A DNA stretch of 64,000 nt from Nocardia sp. alder85J (GCF_020176955.2 NZ_JAIUCZ020000014.1:124001-188000); one strand, 5' to 3'; counted from the first letter of the stretch, positions 1-13,414 are shown. Notes: generated by a model not told the origin, from the sequence alone. A program made the numbers and translations.

Positions 1-99
1 CAGGACGCGGCCCGCACCGATCAGTTCGACCGCATGCTCGCGCGACCGCGCGAGGCCGCGCCGAACCAGCTCCGCGTCCACTCGTGCGCGTTTGGCCAC
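1..99 (-). CDS. tlyA: TlyA, 16S/23S rRNA 2'-O-methyltransferase (5' part only)
   Basis: Only the first 33 codons are inside the window, read from a GTG at 99 leftwards. The product begins VAKRARVDAELVRRGLARSR and continues into EHAVELIGAGRVL, which is the N-terminal S4 RNA-binding domain of TlyA/HlyA family rRNA methyltransferases. The family methylates 16S and 23S rRNA and, in mycobacteria, determines capreomycin susceptibility. The gene starts one base after the stop codon of the small upstream gene (101-388), so the two are probably co-transcribed. The same gene order (Rv1692-Rv1693-tlyA) is known from M. tuberculosis. The catalytic domain is outside the window. Confidence 0.9.
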   Translation of the reverse strand, partial: MAKRARVDAELVRRGLARSREHAVELIGAGRVL

Positions 100-100
100 C

Positions 101-388
101 TCAGACCTTGTCCACCGTGGCCAATGCCTGGACGAGGACCTCGTGCGCCTGCTCGAGGATGCGGGCCCGCCGGGTGATGTCGGTGCCGGACGGCGGCTCG
201 CCCGGAGCGTGGTCGGCCGCGGAGCGCGCGGACAGCTCCGCCAGCAGCGCATCGATCTCCGCACGTACCCGCTCCGGATCGGCGAATTCCGCCGGATTGC
301 CGCCCTGGAGATGCTGGCCGGGCAGCGGCGCCCCCGGCCGGGGACCGGCCGGACCGGGAACGGGCGGACGAGGTGTCGGGGTAGTCAT
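101..388 (-). CDS. Small Rv1693-like hypothetical protein
   Basis: This 95-aa product starts MTTPTPRPPVPG. A proline-rich N-terminal third (about residues 1-30) is followed by an amphipathic helical C-terminal half containing ERVRAEIDALLAELSARSA and RILEQAHEVLVQALATVDKV. It has no catalytic motif. The ATG at 388 is preferred over longer in-frame starts because the upstream extension is basic and low in complexity. Its position between the HAD phosphatase and tlyA, one base from the tlyA start, matches the small uncharacterised Rv1693 of mycobacteria. The helical ends look suited to protein contacts, but the function is unknown. Confidence 0.7.
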   Translation of the reverse strand: MTTPTPRPPVPGPAGPRPGAPLPGQHLQGGNPAEFADPERVRAEIDALLAELSARSAADHAPGEPPSGTDITRRARILEQAHEVLVQALATVDKV

Positions 389-682
389 GGTGCCGTCAAC
401 GCTACCGGAGTCGCCATTCGAACACACGTCCCGCGGCCCCTGCACGGGTTGCGTACGGACAGCCGCGCCCGCTCCGGCGAAACGGACGAATCGCAACCGC
501 CCTCGGCGCCGGGTTCCGGCGAGCCGGATTCGGCACTCCGGCAATCACCCGGCACATCAGCCACCACCACTCCCCAACTCGGGATATCGGACATTCCTCG
601 GCTTACCGGCGAGACCGGCTCACGACCCGATAACTTCGCGCAACACCCACCCGACCGGCCGGGAGATTGGCAGAATGGCCAC

Positions 683-1408
683 ATGCGGCAACTGGAGAAG
701 ACGGTCGGCGCTACCCCTCGATCACGGGACGGCCGTGCGATACCCACCGGACCACTCGCGGTGGCGGCCGGACTGTTCACCATCGTCGTCGGCGCCGAAT
801 GGTTGCACCGGCGGGCCTCACGCCGCGGCCCCGACGGGCCGGGCTGGGCCGACACCGGATCCGACGGCACCGAAGCGGTCGTGGTGCTGGGATATCCCGC
901 CCGGCACGACGGCACCCCGCACCCCATGCAGCGCTGGCGCTGCCGCATCGCGTCCCGCTCGATGCACCGGGACGGCATCGTGGTCTTCACCGGCGGCGCC
1001 GTGCGACGCACCCGTGCCGAGGCGAACGTCATGGCCCGCTACGCCCGGGACGTGCTCGGCATCCCCGCCGACCGCATCGTGACCGAGACCCGGGCCCGGA
1101 GTACCTGGCAGAACATCGAATTCAGCATCCCGCTGATCGAGCACGCGGACCGGATCATCCTGGTCTCCGACCCGATGCACGCCGCCCGTGCCCGCCGCTA
1201 CCTGCGCGTCCAGCGCCCGGACCTCGCCGCTCGCCTCGCCCCGGCCGCGGACTACCGCCCGTTCGAGCAATGGTGGTTGAAGGTGCCCACCGCGGCCCAC
1301 GAACTGGCCGCCATCAGCCGCCGCCGCGCCGGTCGCGCACTCGCCCGTCTGTACCCCACCGACACCACCGCCATCGCGGCGCCGGTCACGACGATGGCGT
1401 CGGCGTAG
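683..1408 (+). CDS. YdcF/SanA-type DUF218 membrane-associated protein
   Basis: This 241-aa product starts MRQLEKTVGA. One hydrophobic segment (about residues 24-40, LAVAAGLFTIVVGAEW) anchors it, and the rest is a DUF218 domain. Visible family signatures are AVVVLGYP near the domain start, GIVVFTGGAVRRTRAEANVMARY, the loop VTETRARSTWQNIEF, and IILVSDPMHAARARRYLR. DUF218 proteins are linked to cell-envelope metabolism (SanA, YdcF, ElyC), and some bind or hydrolyse nucleotide or lipid carriers. The exact reaction is not known. It is transcribed towards the convergent HAD gene and ends 10 bp from it. Longer in-frame starts exist, but the ATG at 683 begins the conserved part. Confidence 0.8.
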   Translation: MRQLEKTVGATPRSRDGRAIPTGPLAVAAGLFTIVVGAEWLHRRASRRGPDGPGWADTGSDGTEAVVVLGYPARHDGTPHPMQRWRCRIASRSMHRDGIVVFTGGAVRRTRAEANVMARYARDVLGIPADRIVTETRARSTWQNIEFSIPLIEHADRIILVSDPMHAARARRYLRVQRPDLAARLAPAADYRPFEQWWLKVPTAAHELAAISRRRAGRALARLYPTDTTAIAAPVTTMASA

Positions 1409-1418
1409 GCGGGTGGAG

Positions 1419-2309
1419 TCAGGCCACCGGGATGGCGCGGCCCGGGTGGCCGCGCAGCAGGTCCGCCAGGGTATCGGCCACATCGCCCGCTTCCGGGTCG
1501 ACCGGATCCACTTCGGCCACTGGATGATTCAGCGCGTCGAGGGAGTCGGCGACATAGCTCGGCAGCCGCCCGGCGGGTTGTTTGCGCAGATCGGCGAGGG
1601 TGCTGACGCCGGTGAGGACCAGCAGGGATTCGAGGCCGACACAGTGGGCGCCGTCGATGTCGGTGTCGAGGCGGTCGCCGACCACGAGCGCGGATCGGGT
1701 ACCGGCCCTGGTCAAGGCGTCCTCGAGCAGCGGGGCACAGGGTTTGCCCGCCACGACCGGTTCCAGATCGGTGGCCGCGCGCAGCGCCGTCACCATCGCA
1801 CCGTTGCCGGGTGCGAGCCCACGCTCCAGCGGCAGGGTGGCGTCGGTGTTGGCGGCCACCCAGAGCGCGCCGGCCCGCAGCGCGAAGGAGGCCTCGGCGA
1901 GATCCGGCCAGGCCGTCTGCGGCGAATGACCCTGCACCACCGCGTCGGGACGTTGGGTGTCGAAGCGGCGGACCGGGCGCAGGCCGACGTGGGCGATCTC
2001 GGCGGCCAGGTCGTCGGACCCGACCACCAGCACCGTCGCGCCCGGCGGCAAGCGGTCGGCGAGTACGTGGGCCGCCGCCTGCGCGCTGGTCACCACGTCG
2101 TCTTCGGTTGCGGTGAAACCCATTCCGGCCAGATGCTCGGCGACGGACACGGCCGAGCGGCTGGCGTTGTTGGTGACGTACATCAGCGTCTGCGCGCTCG
2201 AACCACCCGAAAGTGCCTCTGGCGCACCGGGAACGACCACGTTCCCGCGGTACAGCGTGCCGTCGAGGTCCAGCAGCAGCGCGCCGAACCGTTCTCGTAA
2301 CTGCGTCAC
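1419..2309 (-). CDS. HAD-IIA family sugar/nucleotide phosphatase
   Basis: This 296-aa product of the NagD/p-nitrophenylphosphatase (HAD subclass IIA) family starts VTQLRERFG at a GTG. HAD motif I is LLLDLDGTLYRG (nucleophile Asp in the first 20 residues). Motif II is YVTNNAS, and motifs III/IV are VAGKPCAPLLEDAL with VVGDRLDTDIDGAHCVGL. The cap region between motifs II and III fits class C2a. Such enzymes remove phosphate from small substrates; the true substrate cannot be read from sequence. The gene follows the TPR gene after 23 bp on the same strand, as in Rv1691-Rv1692, which suggests an operon. The GTG is chosen because an upstream in-frame extension would run into the TPR gene. Confidence 0.9.
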   Translation of the reverse strand: MTQLRERFGALLLDLDGTLYRGNVVVPGAPEALSGGSSAQTLMYVTNNASRSAVSVAEHLAGMGFTATEDDVVTSAQAAAHVLADRLPPGATVLVVGSDDLAAEIAHVGLRPVRRFDTQRPDAVVQGHSPQTAWPDLAEASFALRAGALWVAANTDATLPLERGLAPGNGAMVTALRAATDLEPVVAGKPCAPLLEDALTRAGTRSALVVGDRLDTDIDGAHCVGLESLLVLTGVSTLADLRKQPAGRLPSYVADSLDALNHPVAEVDPVDPEAGDVADTLADLLRGHPGRAIPVA

Positions 2310-2332
2310 TGGTCCACCTGACTCCGGGTCTG

Positions 2333-4936
2333 CTACTGCTCGGCGTCCGGATCGTCGAACGGCTCGGCATCGGAAGGCTTTGCGTCCGAATCTGTTTCGG
2401 CGTCGTCGGCGCCGTTGCCGATGCCCAGTTCCTCGGCCCGCCACTCGGCGTCGGTCTCACCGTCCACGTCGGCGGTGGCGGCGTTGAGGAACCACTGCAA
2501 CGCATCGTCACGGCGATCGGCGGCCAGCAGCGCCTCCGCATAAGCGTAGAACAGGCGGGCCGCGGCGGGACCGGTGCGGGTGCGATCTAGATCCGCGGTC
2601 TGCAAGCTGACCACGGCCTGGTCGTACTGGCCCAGATCCATACGGGCGCCCGCGACGACGATCCGCAGCTCGGCGGCCTCGTCACCACTGAGCTGACGAG
2701 CCTCGTCGCTGCGACCGAGCTCGATCGCCCGCTCGGGCCGGCCCAGACCACGTTCGCAGTCGGCCATCACCGCGAGCAGGCCCGCACCGCCGGACATCCG
2801 GCGCGCGGTGCGCAGTTCCGAGAGCGCCTCGGCCCATTCACCGGCGTGGTAGGCGGTGACGCCCGCGGTCTCACGGACCACGGCGATGCGGCCGGCGCGC
2901 TGACGCGCTGCCCGGGCATGCTCCAGCGCGGCCTCGGGATCGTCGACGATCAGTTCCGCCGCCATCACCAGGTGGCGGGCGACGGTCTCCGCATTGTTCT
3001 TGTCCAGACTCAGCAGATCGCGGCGGATCGCCGGGTCGAGATCGGACGCCTGCACGTCGTCGGGAATCGACGGCTCGTCCGGGCGACCGGCACGGCGATC
3101 GCCGTCGCGGCCGCCGGCCACATAGGCGCCTTCGCCACCGCGACGACGCTCCGGGTAGCCGTCGGCGTCGCCGACCGGCTCGCGATCGCCGGATTCCTCG
3201 CGATCGCCGGATTCCTCGGAATCGACCGCGCCGGAATCGTCGGCATCGGAATCAGCGGCCTCGAATTCGTCTTCTTCGTCGCTGTCTTCGTCTTCTTCGT
3301 CATCGAATTCTTCGTCGCCGTCGAATTCATCGTCTTCATCGTCGAATTCGTCATCCTCGTCATCGAATTCGCCGTCTTCCAGATCGGCATCGGTATCGAG
3401 GTCGGCATCGGTGTCGACGACACCGGCATCTGCCGCATCGTCGAGCAACTCGTGGTCGAGACCCTGTTCGGCAAGGCTGCTGTCGGCAAGACTGTTGTCG
3501 ACCTCGTCCGGACGCACATCGCGATCCCGGTCGAAGCGCCGTCCGGATGACTCCGCTCGCTGAAAACCACCGCGACGATCATCGGAGCGATCGCCGCGCG
3601 GGCGATCGGAACGGTCGAAGCCACGCCGGTCGTCCGGCCGACCGGAGCCGCCACGCCGATCATCGGACCGGTTGAACCCACCCCGGCGGTCATCCGAACG
3701 ATTGAATCCGCCTCGGCGGTCGTCCGAGCGATCGAAACCACGATTCTCACGCGGACGATCGAAACCACGGTCACCACCCGAACGGTCGTGGCCGCCCCGG
3801 CGGTCGTCGGAACCGCGTCCCTCGGACCGGTTGAACCCGCCACGACGGTCGTCGGACCGATTGAATCCACCCCGCCGATCGTCGGAGCGATCGAAACCAC
3901 GGTTCTCGCGCGGACGATCACCACCCGAACGATTGAACCCACCAGGACGATCATCGGAACGGCCGGGGCGGCGATCGTCGGATCGGTTGAATCCACCTCG
4001 ACGGTCGTCGGAGCGATCGAAACCACGGTTCTCGCGCGGACGATCACCACCCGAACGATTGAACCCACCGGGACGATCGCCGGAACGACCCGAACCACCA
4101 CGGCGGTCATCGAACCCACCGCGACGATCATCCGAACGATCGAAACCACCGCTGCGGCGGTCGTTCGAACGATCGAAACCGCCACGGCGGTCATCGGAAC
4201 CGCGTCCCTCGGACCGATTGAACCCGCCACGACGGTCGTCGGACCGATTGAATCCACCCCGCCGATCGTCGGAGCGATCGAAACCACGATTCTCGCGCGG
4301 ACGATCACCACCCGAACGATTGAACCCACCGGGACGATCGCCGGAACGACCCGAACCACCACGACGATCATCGGAACGATCGAAACCGCCACGGCCCTCG
4401 TCGCGCCGGCCGTAACCACGGTTGTCGCCGGAACCCTCCCGGCGGTCGCCGGAACGGCCGTAGCCTCCGCGATCACCACCGGACCGGTCGAAACCACCGC
4501 GATTGTCGTCCGAGCGACCGTAACCACGGTTGCCACTCGGACGGTCGGAGCCGCCGCGCCGGTCGTCGGAGCGGCCGTAACCACCACGATCACCACCCGA
4601 GCGGTGGTAACCACCCCGGTTGTCGTCACGGTTGTAGCCGCCGCGATTATCGTCGGAACGGTTGTAGCCGCCCCGGTCACCACCGGAACGGCTGTCGCCA
4701 CCGCGGTCGCCCGAGCCTCCTCGGCCGGCGTTGTCGCGGTCGTTGTCACGTCGGAAACCGCCGCGATCGTCGCCCGAGCGGTTGAAGCCGCCACCGGTTC
4801 GACGATCACCCGACCTGTCGTTGCGCCTGTCGCCACCCGACTGGTCGTCTCCGCGCGCCGGCCTGCCCGAGCCACTCGATCCCTGACCGGCACTGCTCCG
4901 GCGGAAGGGCTTCCGGCCGTCGTTGTGCTCCGACAC
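2333..4936 (-). CDS. TPR protein with long RG/SDDRRGG repeat region and acidic tract
   Basis: This 867-aa product starts VSEHNDGRKPFRR at a GTG with an AAAGGA ribosome site just upstream. Residues about 1-460 are disordered and built of near-identical units around RSDDRRGGFNRSDDRRGG and GGDRPRENRGFD, rich in Arg, Gly, Asp and Ser. Residues about 500-590 form an Asp/Glu tract (DDEDDEFDDEDDEFDGDEEF). Residues about 625-830 hold TPR-like helices (ALEHARAARQRAGRIAVVRE, AGEWAEALSELRTARRMSG). It corresponds by position to Rv1691 of M. tuberculosis, which lacks such a large repeat half. The repeats resemble RGG-type RNA-binding regions, and the gene lies directly behind the rRNA operon, so a role near RNA or ribosomes is a reasonable guess. 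Repeat number may vary between strains and be hard to assemble. Confidence 0.85.
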   Translation of the reverse strand: MSEHNDGRKPFRRSSAGQGSSGSGRPARGDDQSGGDRRNDRSGDRRTGGGFNRSGDDRGGFRRDNDRDNAGRGGSGDRGGDSRSGGDRGGYNRSDDNRGGYNRDDNRGGYHRSGGDRGGYGRSDDRRGGSDRPSGNRGYGRSDDNRGGFDRSGGDRGGYGRSGDRREGSGDNRGYGRRDEGRGGFDRSDDRRGGSGRSGDRPGGFNRSGGDRPRENRGFDRSDDRRGGFNRSDDRRGGFNRSEGRGSDDRRGGFDRSNDRRSGGFDRSDDRRGGFDDRRGGSGRSGDRPGGFNRSGGDRPRENRGFDRSDDRRGGFNRSDDRRPGRSDDRPGGFNRSGGDRPRENRGFDRSDDRRGGFNRSDDRRGGFNRSEGRGSDDRRGGHDRSGGDRGFDRPRENRGFDRSDDRRGGFNRSDDRRGGFNRSDDRRGGSGRPDDRRGFDRSDRPRGDRSDDRRGGFQRAESSGRRFDRDRDVRPDEVDNSLADSSLAEQGLDHELLDDAADAGVVDTDADLDTDADLEDGEFDDEDDEFDDEDDEFDGDEEFDDEEDEDSDEEDEFEAADSDADDSGAVDSEESGDREESGDREPVGDADGYPERRRGGEGAYVAGGRDGDRRAGRPDEPSIPDDVQASDLDPAIRRDLLSLDKNNAETVARHLVMAAELIVDDPEAALEHARAARQRAGRIAVVRETAGVTAYHAGEWAEALSELRTARRMSGGAGLLAVMADCERGLGRPERAIELGRSDEARQLSGDEAAELRIVVAGARMDLGQYDQAVVSLQTADLDRTRTGPAAARLFYAYAEALLAADRRDDALQWFLNAATADVDGETDAEWRAEELGIGNGADDAETDSDAKPSDAEPFDDPDAEQ
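3540..4900 (-). repeat. Coding repeat array inside the TPR gene
   Basis: Imperfect tandem units of about 24-60 bp encode RSDDRRGG-type motifs. Longer blocks are almost identical, for example about 3,840-3,960 compared with about 4,200-4,330. The units stay in frame, so the array is under coding constraint. It is not a CRISPR: there are no unique spacers between conserved repeats. Confidence 0.8.
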
Positions 4937-5032
4937 AGTGATCCTTTCTTCTCCTGCTCGGTAACCGACCGCGGCGCTAGAATCCACGCGCGGTGGGACG
5001 GGCCGGCGGCCCGCCCGACTCAAATTCAATCA

Positions 5033-5058
5033 CGCCCGGACGCGGCCGCGTCCGGGCG
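5033..5058. terminator. 26-bp perfect palindrome between the rrn end and the TPR gene
   Basis: CGCCCGGACGCGG is followed directly by its own reverse complement. It lies downstream of the rrn terminator hairpin and upstream of the TPR gene on the minus strand. It has no T-run. It may be a second, backup termination hairpin for the rRNA operon or a regulator site. Confidence 0.45.
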
Positions 5059-5076
5059 GTACAGGTTCGTAAACGT

Positions 5077-5110
5077 CGAGAAGGGGACCCGTATTCGGGT
5101 CCCCTTCTCG
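5077..5110 (-). terminator. rRNA operon terminator
   Basis: A perfect 15-bp stem (CGAGAAGGGGACCCG) with a TATT/AATA loop begins 8-10 bp after the 5S 3' end in the direction of transcription. Stem length and place are those of an intrinsic rrn terminator. The T-run is weak, as usual in actinobacteria. Confidence 0.85.
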
Positions 5111-5118
5111 AGAATGTA

Positions 5119-5238
5119 TGTTCCGGCGGTGTCCTACTCTCCCACACCCTGGCGAGTGCAGTACCATCGGCGCTGGCAGGCTTAGCTTCCGGGTTCGGAA
5201 TGGGACCGGGCGTTTCCCCACCGCTATAACCGCCGTAA
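5119..5238 (-). rRNA. rrf: 5S ribosomal RNA
   Basis: On the minus strand the sequence begins TTACGGCGGTTATAGCGG, contains the 5S core CCCGGTCCCATTCCGAACCC and ends GGACACCGCCGGAA. Length is about 120 nt. It is the last gene of the rrn operon, about 140 nt after 23S, and is followed by the terminator hairpin. Ends are estimated from the complementary terminal helix. Confidence 0.95.
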
Positions 5239-5375
5239 CTCTATGAAACTATCCACAACCCTGCCCCGACAGCCTCTGATACCCAGCAAGGATAAAACTC
5301 CTCACTCGTATCGGAAACCACCCGAACAAAGCTCGTGTGCTGTTTCAGACACTACACAGTGGACGCGTAACACCT

Positions 5376-8495
<3,120 letters not shown>

Positions 8496-8507
8496 AGATG
8501 CTCGCGT

Positions 8508-8530
8508 CCACTGTGCAGTTCTCAAACAAC
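8508..8530 (-). promoter_or_regulatory. boxA-type antitermination site in the 16S-23S spacer
   Basis: The minus strand reads TGTTGTTTGAGAACTGCACA just ahead of 23S. This is the mycobacterial/nocardial rrn boxA pattern used by the NusB/NusG antitermination complex. The spacer between 16S and 23S (about 8,496-8,811) contains no tRNA gene. Confidence 0.7.
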
Positions 8531-8807
8531 ACACAAAACCAGATCCCACCCGGCACCAGCCACAGAACCCTGCGCGGTATGACCGACAATCCAGCCTCGT
8601 CGTTATCTTCCTGGAAAGAACGTCTGTTCTTTCAGGACCCAACAGTGTGTCGACTACAATCCAGCACCCCGGGACCACAGTGGATCCGAGAGTATCGCCG
8701 GCGCATGTCAGCGTTCCACCCATGAGCACCACCGGACTACATGCGAGCCCGTCATGGTCTCTGCCAGCCACGACATCACCTCTGTGACACCGGGTCTGGA
8801 GAATGCT

Positions 8808-10327
<1,520 letters not shown>

Positions 10328-10500
10328 AAGACTCTCGAAACACCCCTCCGAAGAGAAGCGAATCAGAAAAATTCAAAGGCCAGAGTCCGAAAACCCGACA
10401 TTCAAAAACAACGCCAGCAATTAAGCTGACTAAATGTCCAGTCCCCCACACGGGGGTATGAGAAACCGGAACCAAAAATATTTGGCACTGACATTCATCG

Positions 10501-10528
10501 ACACACTATTGAGTTCTCAAAGAACAGG
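10501..10528 (-). promoter_or_regulatory. boxA-type antitermination site in the rrn leader
   Basis: The minus strand reads GCCTGTTCTTTGAGAACTC followed by AATAGTGTGT, about 175 nt before 16S. It resembles the spacer copy and the leader boxA of mycobacterial rrn operons. Confidence 0.7.
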
Positions 10529-10580
10529 CGCACTCACCATCCAGCCGGACTAACCGACCTTCTGAAGAGGCAACTTTTCC

Positions 10581-10609
10581 AGCCTAGCCACTTCGACCCA
10601 GGGAGTCAA
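10581..10609 (-). promoter_or_regulatory. rRNA operon promoter
   Basis: On the minus strand a -35 TTGACT (10,609-10,604), a 17-bp spacer and a -10 TAGGCT (10,586-10,581) form a SigA-type promoter. Transcription would start about 250 nt upstream of 16S. The remainder of the 10,328-10,842 gap holds the leader with boxA. I see no gene in it. Confidence 0.7.
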
Positions 10610-10842
10610 GCTCCGGGTCTCGCGGGTCTTGCATGGTGATCAGGCGCTCATCGTCCGGCCTCGTTTCCCTGGCCTCTCGGCTCCGGGTCGGCGTCCGTGT
10701 CGCTCTGACCTGGACTAAGTTACGTGCCGGAAAACGCGGCGTCAAATCCCCAAGACAGCGAGTCTTTGCGCTGGTCAGGGCAGCGCGATCGAGCGGCTAC
10801 ACGGCCTGGGCCACCCGATTGTGACCCAGGTCATGCTCGCGG

Positions 10843-12126
10843 TCATCGGCCGGCGCGCAGCATCCCGGCGAAATTCTTCTTGCCGCGCCGCAGTACGAGC
10901 CAGCGTCCGTGCAGGTAGTCGCCTTCTGCGGGGATCCACTCGGGGTCGGAGATGCGTGTGTTGTTCACCGACGCGCCACCTTCGTTCACCGCGCGACGCG
11001 CCGCACCCCGGCTGTCGGATAGGCCGGACGCGACCAGCAGATCGACGATCGTCGCATCGGCGGTCGCCGCCGGGACCTCGCCGTCGGTGGCCGCCTCGGA
11101 GAGCGCGGCCCGCAGCGTCGACTCGTCCAGTTCCCCGAGGTCACCCCGGCCGAACAGGGCCTGACTGGCCAGTTGCACCGCGCGGGTGTTCGCCTCGCCG
11201 TGGACCAGCGTCGTCATCTCGGCGGCGAGCCGACGCTGCGCCTCGCGGGCGTGCGGTCGCTCGGCGGTCGCCTGCTCCAGCTCCGCCAGCTCCTCCCGGT
11301 CCAGGAAGGTGAACCAGCGCAGGTACCGGACCACGTCGGCGTCGCCGGTGTTCACGAAGTACTGGTACCAGGCGTACGGGCTGGTCATCTCCGGGTCGAG
11401 CCACAGACTGCCGCCGCCGGTGGACTTGCCGAACTTCTTGCCGTCCGCCGAGGTCACCAGGGGCACGGTCAGCGCGTGCACATGCTCGCCGTCGACCCGG
11501 CGGTTCAGCTCGACACCGGCGATGATGTTGCCCCACTGATCCGACCCGCCCACCTGCAACCGGCAGCCGTGGTTGCGGCGTAGCTGCAGGAAGTCGTTGG
11601 CCTGCAACAGCATGTAGCTGAACTCCGTGTACGACATGCCGTCGCCCTCGAGCCGCCGCTTGACGGTGTCGCGGGCCAGCATGACGTTCACCGAGAAGTG
11701 CTTGCCGATGTCGCGCAGGAAGCTGACGGTGCCGAGCGGGCCGGTCCAGTCCATGTTGTTCACGATGATCGCGGCGTTCGGCCCGTCGCCGAGGTCGACG
11801 AAGCGTTCCAGCTGGCCGCGGATCCGGCCCGCCCACTCGGCGACCGTGTCGGTGGAGTTCATGACGCGCTCGCCGACATCACGCGGATCGCCGATGAGGC
11901 CGGTGGCGCCGCCGGCGAGGACGACCGGCCGGTGTCCGGCCGCCTGGAATCGCTTCAACGCGAGCAGGGGCACCAGGTGCCCGGCGTGCAGGCTCGCCGC
12001 GGTCGGGTCGAAACCGGCATACAGGGTGATCGGTCCCTTCGCCGCCTCCGCCCGCAGGGCGTCCAAGTCGGTGGACTGTGCGATCAGTCCACGCCAGGTC
12101 AGTTCATCGATGATGTCGACGCTCAC
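10843..12126 (-). CDS. tyrS: Tyrosyl-tRNA synthetase
   Basis: This 427-aa class Ic aminoacyl-tRNA synthetase attaches tyrosine to tRNA-Tyr in the cytoplasm. The N-terminal Rossmann domain has the HIGH-type motif HAGH (about residue 47-50) in DPTAASLHAGHLVPLLALKR. The tyrosine-binding segment is SYTEFSYMLLQANDF with GGSDQWGNI. The KMSKS-type loop is KKFGKS (about residue 231). The C-terminal S4 domain carries NEGGASVNNTRISD. Length is normal. The start MSVDIIDELTWRGLI is standard for the family. It lies on the same strand just upstream of the rrn promoter, and next to mpg further right, as in Rv1688-Rv1689. Confidence 0.97.
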   Translation of the reverse strand: MSVDIIDELTWRGLIAQSTDLDALRAEAAKGPITLYAGFDPTAASLHAGHLVPLLALKRFQAAGHRPVVLAGGATGLIGDPRDVGERVMNSTDTVAEWAGRIRGQLERFVDLGDGPNAAIIVNNMDWTGPLGTVSFLRDIGKHFSVNVMLARDTVKRRLEGDGMSYTEFSYMLLQANDFLQLRRNHGCRLQVGGSDQWGNIIAGVELNRRVDGEHVHALTVPLVTSADGKKFGKSTGGGSLWLDPEMTSPYAWYQYFVNTGDADVVRYLRWFTFLDREELAELEQATAERPHAREAQRRLAAEMTTLVHGEANTRAVQLASQALFGRGDLGELDESTLRAALSEAATDGEVPAATADATIVDLLVASGLSDSRGAARRAVNEGGASVNNTRISDPEWIPAEGDYLHGRWLVLRRGKKNFAGMLRAGR

Positions 12127-12237
12127 ATCGCCCTATCTTTCCGCACGTCGCCGGACCGGCGCTGGCCAGGTCGCACGCGACGATCGCGCCGCCTCCGACA
12201 GTGATACCGGAGACGGCGCGGAAGGTTCGACCGAATG

Positions 12238-12630
12238 TCAGCGAGCGGTGAGGCGCTCGCGGGCGATCCAGGCGAAGATCGCGGCCAGCACCAGCGGGAA
12301 GACCGCCAGCCCGGGGCCGTGCAGCTGGAAGGCCTGGGTGGCGGCGGCGCACACCGTGACGATCGTCAGCCCGGCCGCCGCGTAGCCGCTCAGCCGCGGC
12401 ACCATCAGGCCGATGCCGCCGGAGACCTCGACCGCGCCGACGAAGTAGCGGTACCACTCGCCCCAGCCGATGTCCTGAAAGGACTTCACGGCATCGGCCT
12501 GGCCGACCAGTTTCGGCAGGCCCGAGGCGAGGATGAAGAACAGGCCGAGCAGGATCTGCAGGGTCCACAACACCCGGTTGCGGATCGTGCCGGGCTGGAC
12601 GGAGTCGTGAGTGGGGGCGGCGGCGGTCAT
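12238..12630 (-). CDS. DoxX-family membrane protein
   Basis: This 130-aa integral membrane protein has four predicted helices (VLWTLQILLGLFFILASGLP, WYRYFVGAVEVSGGIGLMVP, YAAAGLTIVTVCAAATQAF, LAVFPLVLAAIFAWIAR). The pattern with GLPKLVG after helix 1 and GAVEVSGGIGL in helix 2 is typical of the DoxX/DoxD group. Family members are membrane components of redox systems, sometimes working with sulfurtransferase or superoxide dismutase in mycobacteria. No partner is adjacent here, so the role is open. The ATG at 12,630 follows a GGAAGGA ribosome site. Confidence 0.8.
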   Translation of the reverse strand: MTAAAPTHDSVQPGTIRNRVLWTLQILLGLFFILASGLPKLVGQADAVKSFQDIGWGEWYRYFVGAVEVSGGIGLMVPRLSGYAAAGLTIVTVCAAATQAFQLHGPGLAVFPLVLAAIFAWIARERLTAR

Positions 12631-12726
12631 GGTGAATATCCTTCCGGGGCTTGGCAGTTCGGCTGTCGAATGCGCTCACCCATACAGACGGGGGCCGCCG
12701 CGGAAACTCATCGCACTCGGCGGGAT

Positions 12727-13395
12727 TCAGGTGAAGGCGGCTCGCAGCGCGGTCAGATGGACCCGGCTGGCGGTCGCCGCGGTGTCGGCGGCACGGGCCC
12801 GGATCGCCTCGAACAGCCGCTCGTGCGCCTCGTGGTCGGCCTCCGGGTCGGCCAGCGGGCGGAGGCTCAGCATGTCGGCCATGGCGTGGTGCAGCCGCGG
12901 CACGAAGGCGTCGAACATCTGCGACAGCACCTCGTTGTGGGCGGCGACGATGACGGTGCGATGGAATGCGGTGTCGGCGTCGACGAGCGCTTCGATCGGC
13001 CCCGTCACCGCGGCCCGACCGGCGAGGGCACGGCGCATCATCCGCAGATCGGCGGGGGTGCGGCGGATCGCGGCCAGCGCGGCGGCCTCGGTCTCGATGG
13101 CCAGCCGGGCCTCGATGACCGTGACGATATCGCTACGGCGCAGCACCGACTCCCAATCCTCGGCCCGGTCCAGCGCGGTCACGAACACACCGGCGCCCTG
13201 CCGGCTCTCCAGCACGCCCTGACCGGCGAGTTCCCGGATCGCCTCGCGCAGGGTCGACCGGCCCACACCGAGCTGGACCGCGAGCGTGGTCTCCCCCGGC
13301 AGCCGGTGCCCGAGCGGCCATTCGCCCGCGCGAATCCGCTCGAGCAGAACCTCCGCGGCCTGCGCGGCCAGCGGATGCCTCCGGACATGCGGCAC
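12727..13395 (-). CDS. FadR/GntR-family (FCD) transcriptional regulator
   Basis: This 222-aa regulator has an N-terminal winged helix (about residues 5-70) with the GntR signature GEWPLGHRLPGETTLAVQLG and VGRSTLREAIRELAGQGVL. The C-terminal all-helical FCD ligand domain has metal/ligand residues in DADTAFHRTVIVAAHN and DHEAHERLFEAI. GntR/FCD proteins bind organic acids or amino-acid derivatives and repress nearby operons. It starts at a GTG and is transcribed away from the leucine leader/leuA unit, sharing the 55-bp region that holds the leuA promoter. Control of leuA or of itself is therefore plausible. No effector can be assigned. Confidence 0.9.
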   Translation of the reverse strand: MPHVRRHPLAAQAAEVLLERIRAGEWPLGHRLPGETTLAVQLGVGRSTLREAIRELAGQGVLESRQGAGVFVTALDRAEDWESVLRRSDIVTVIEARLAIETEAAALAAIRRTPADLRMMRRALAGRAAVTGPIEALVDADTAFHRTVIVAAHNEVLSQMFDAFVPRLHHAMADMLSLRPLADPEADHEAHERLFEAIRARAADTAATASRVHLTALRAAFT

Positions 13396-13414
13396 GTTGC
13401 GCCAACCTCTCTAC

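Noticed and set aside
3540..4900. Regular repeats that might suggest a CRISPR array, and long plus-strand frames rich in Pro/Arg or Thr/Val
   Set aside because: The repeats are in-frame codons of the TPR protein and have no unique spacers. The opposite-strand frames are mirror artefacts of a periodic GC-rich coding repeat.
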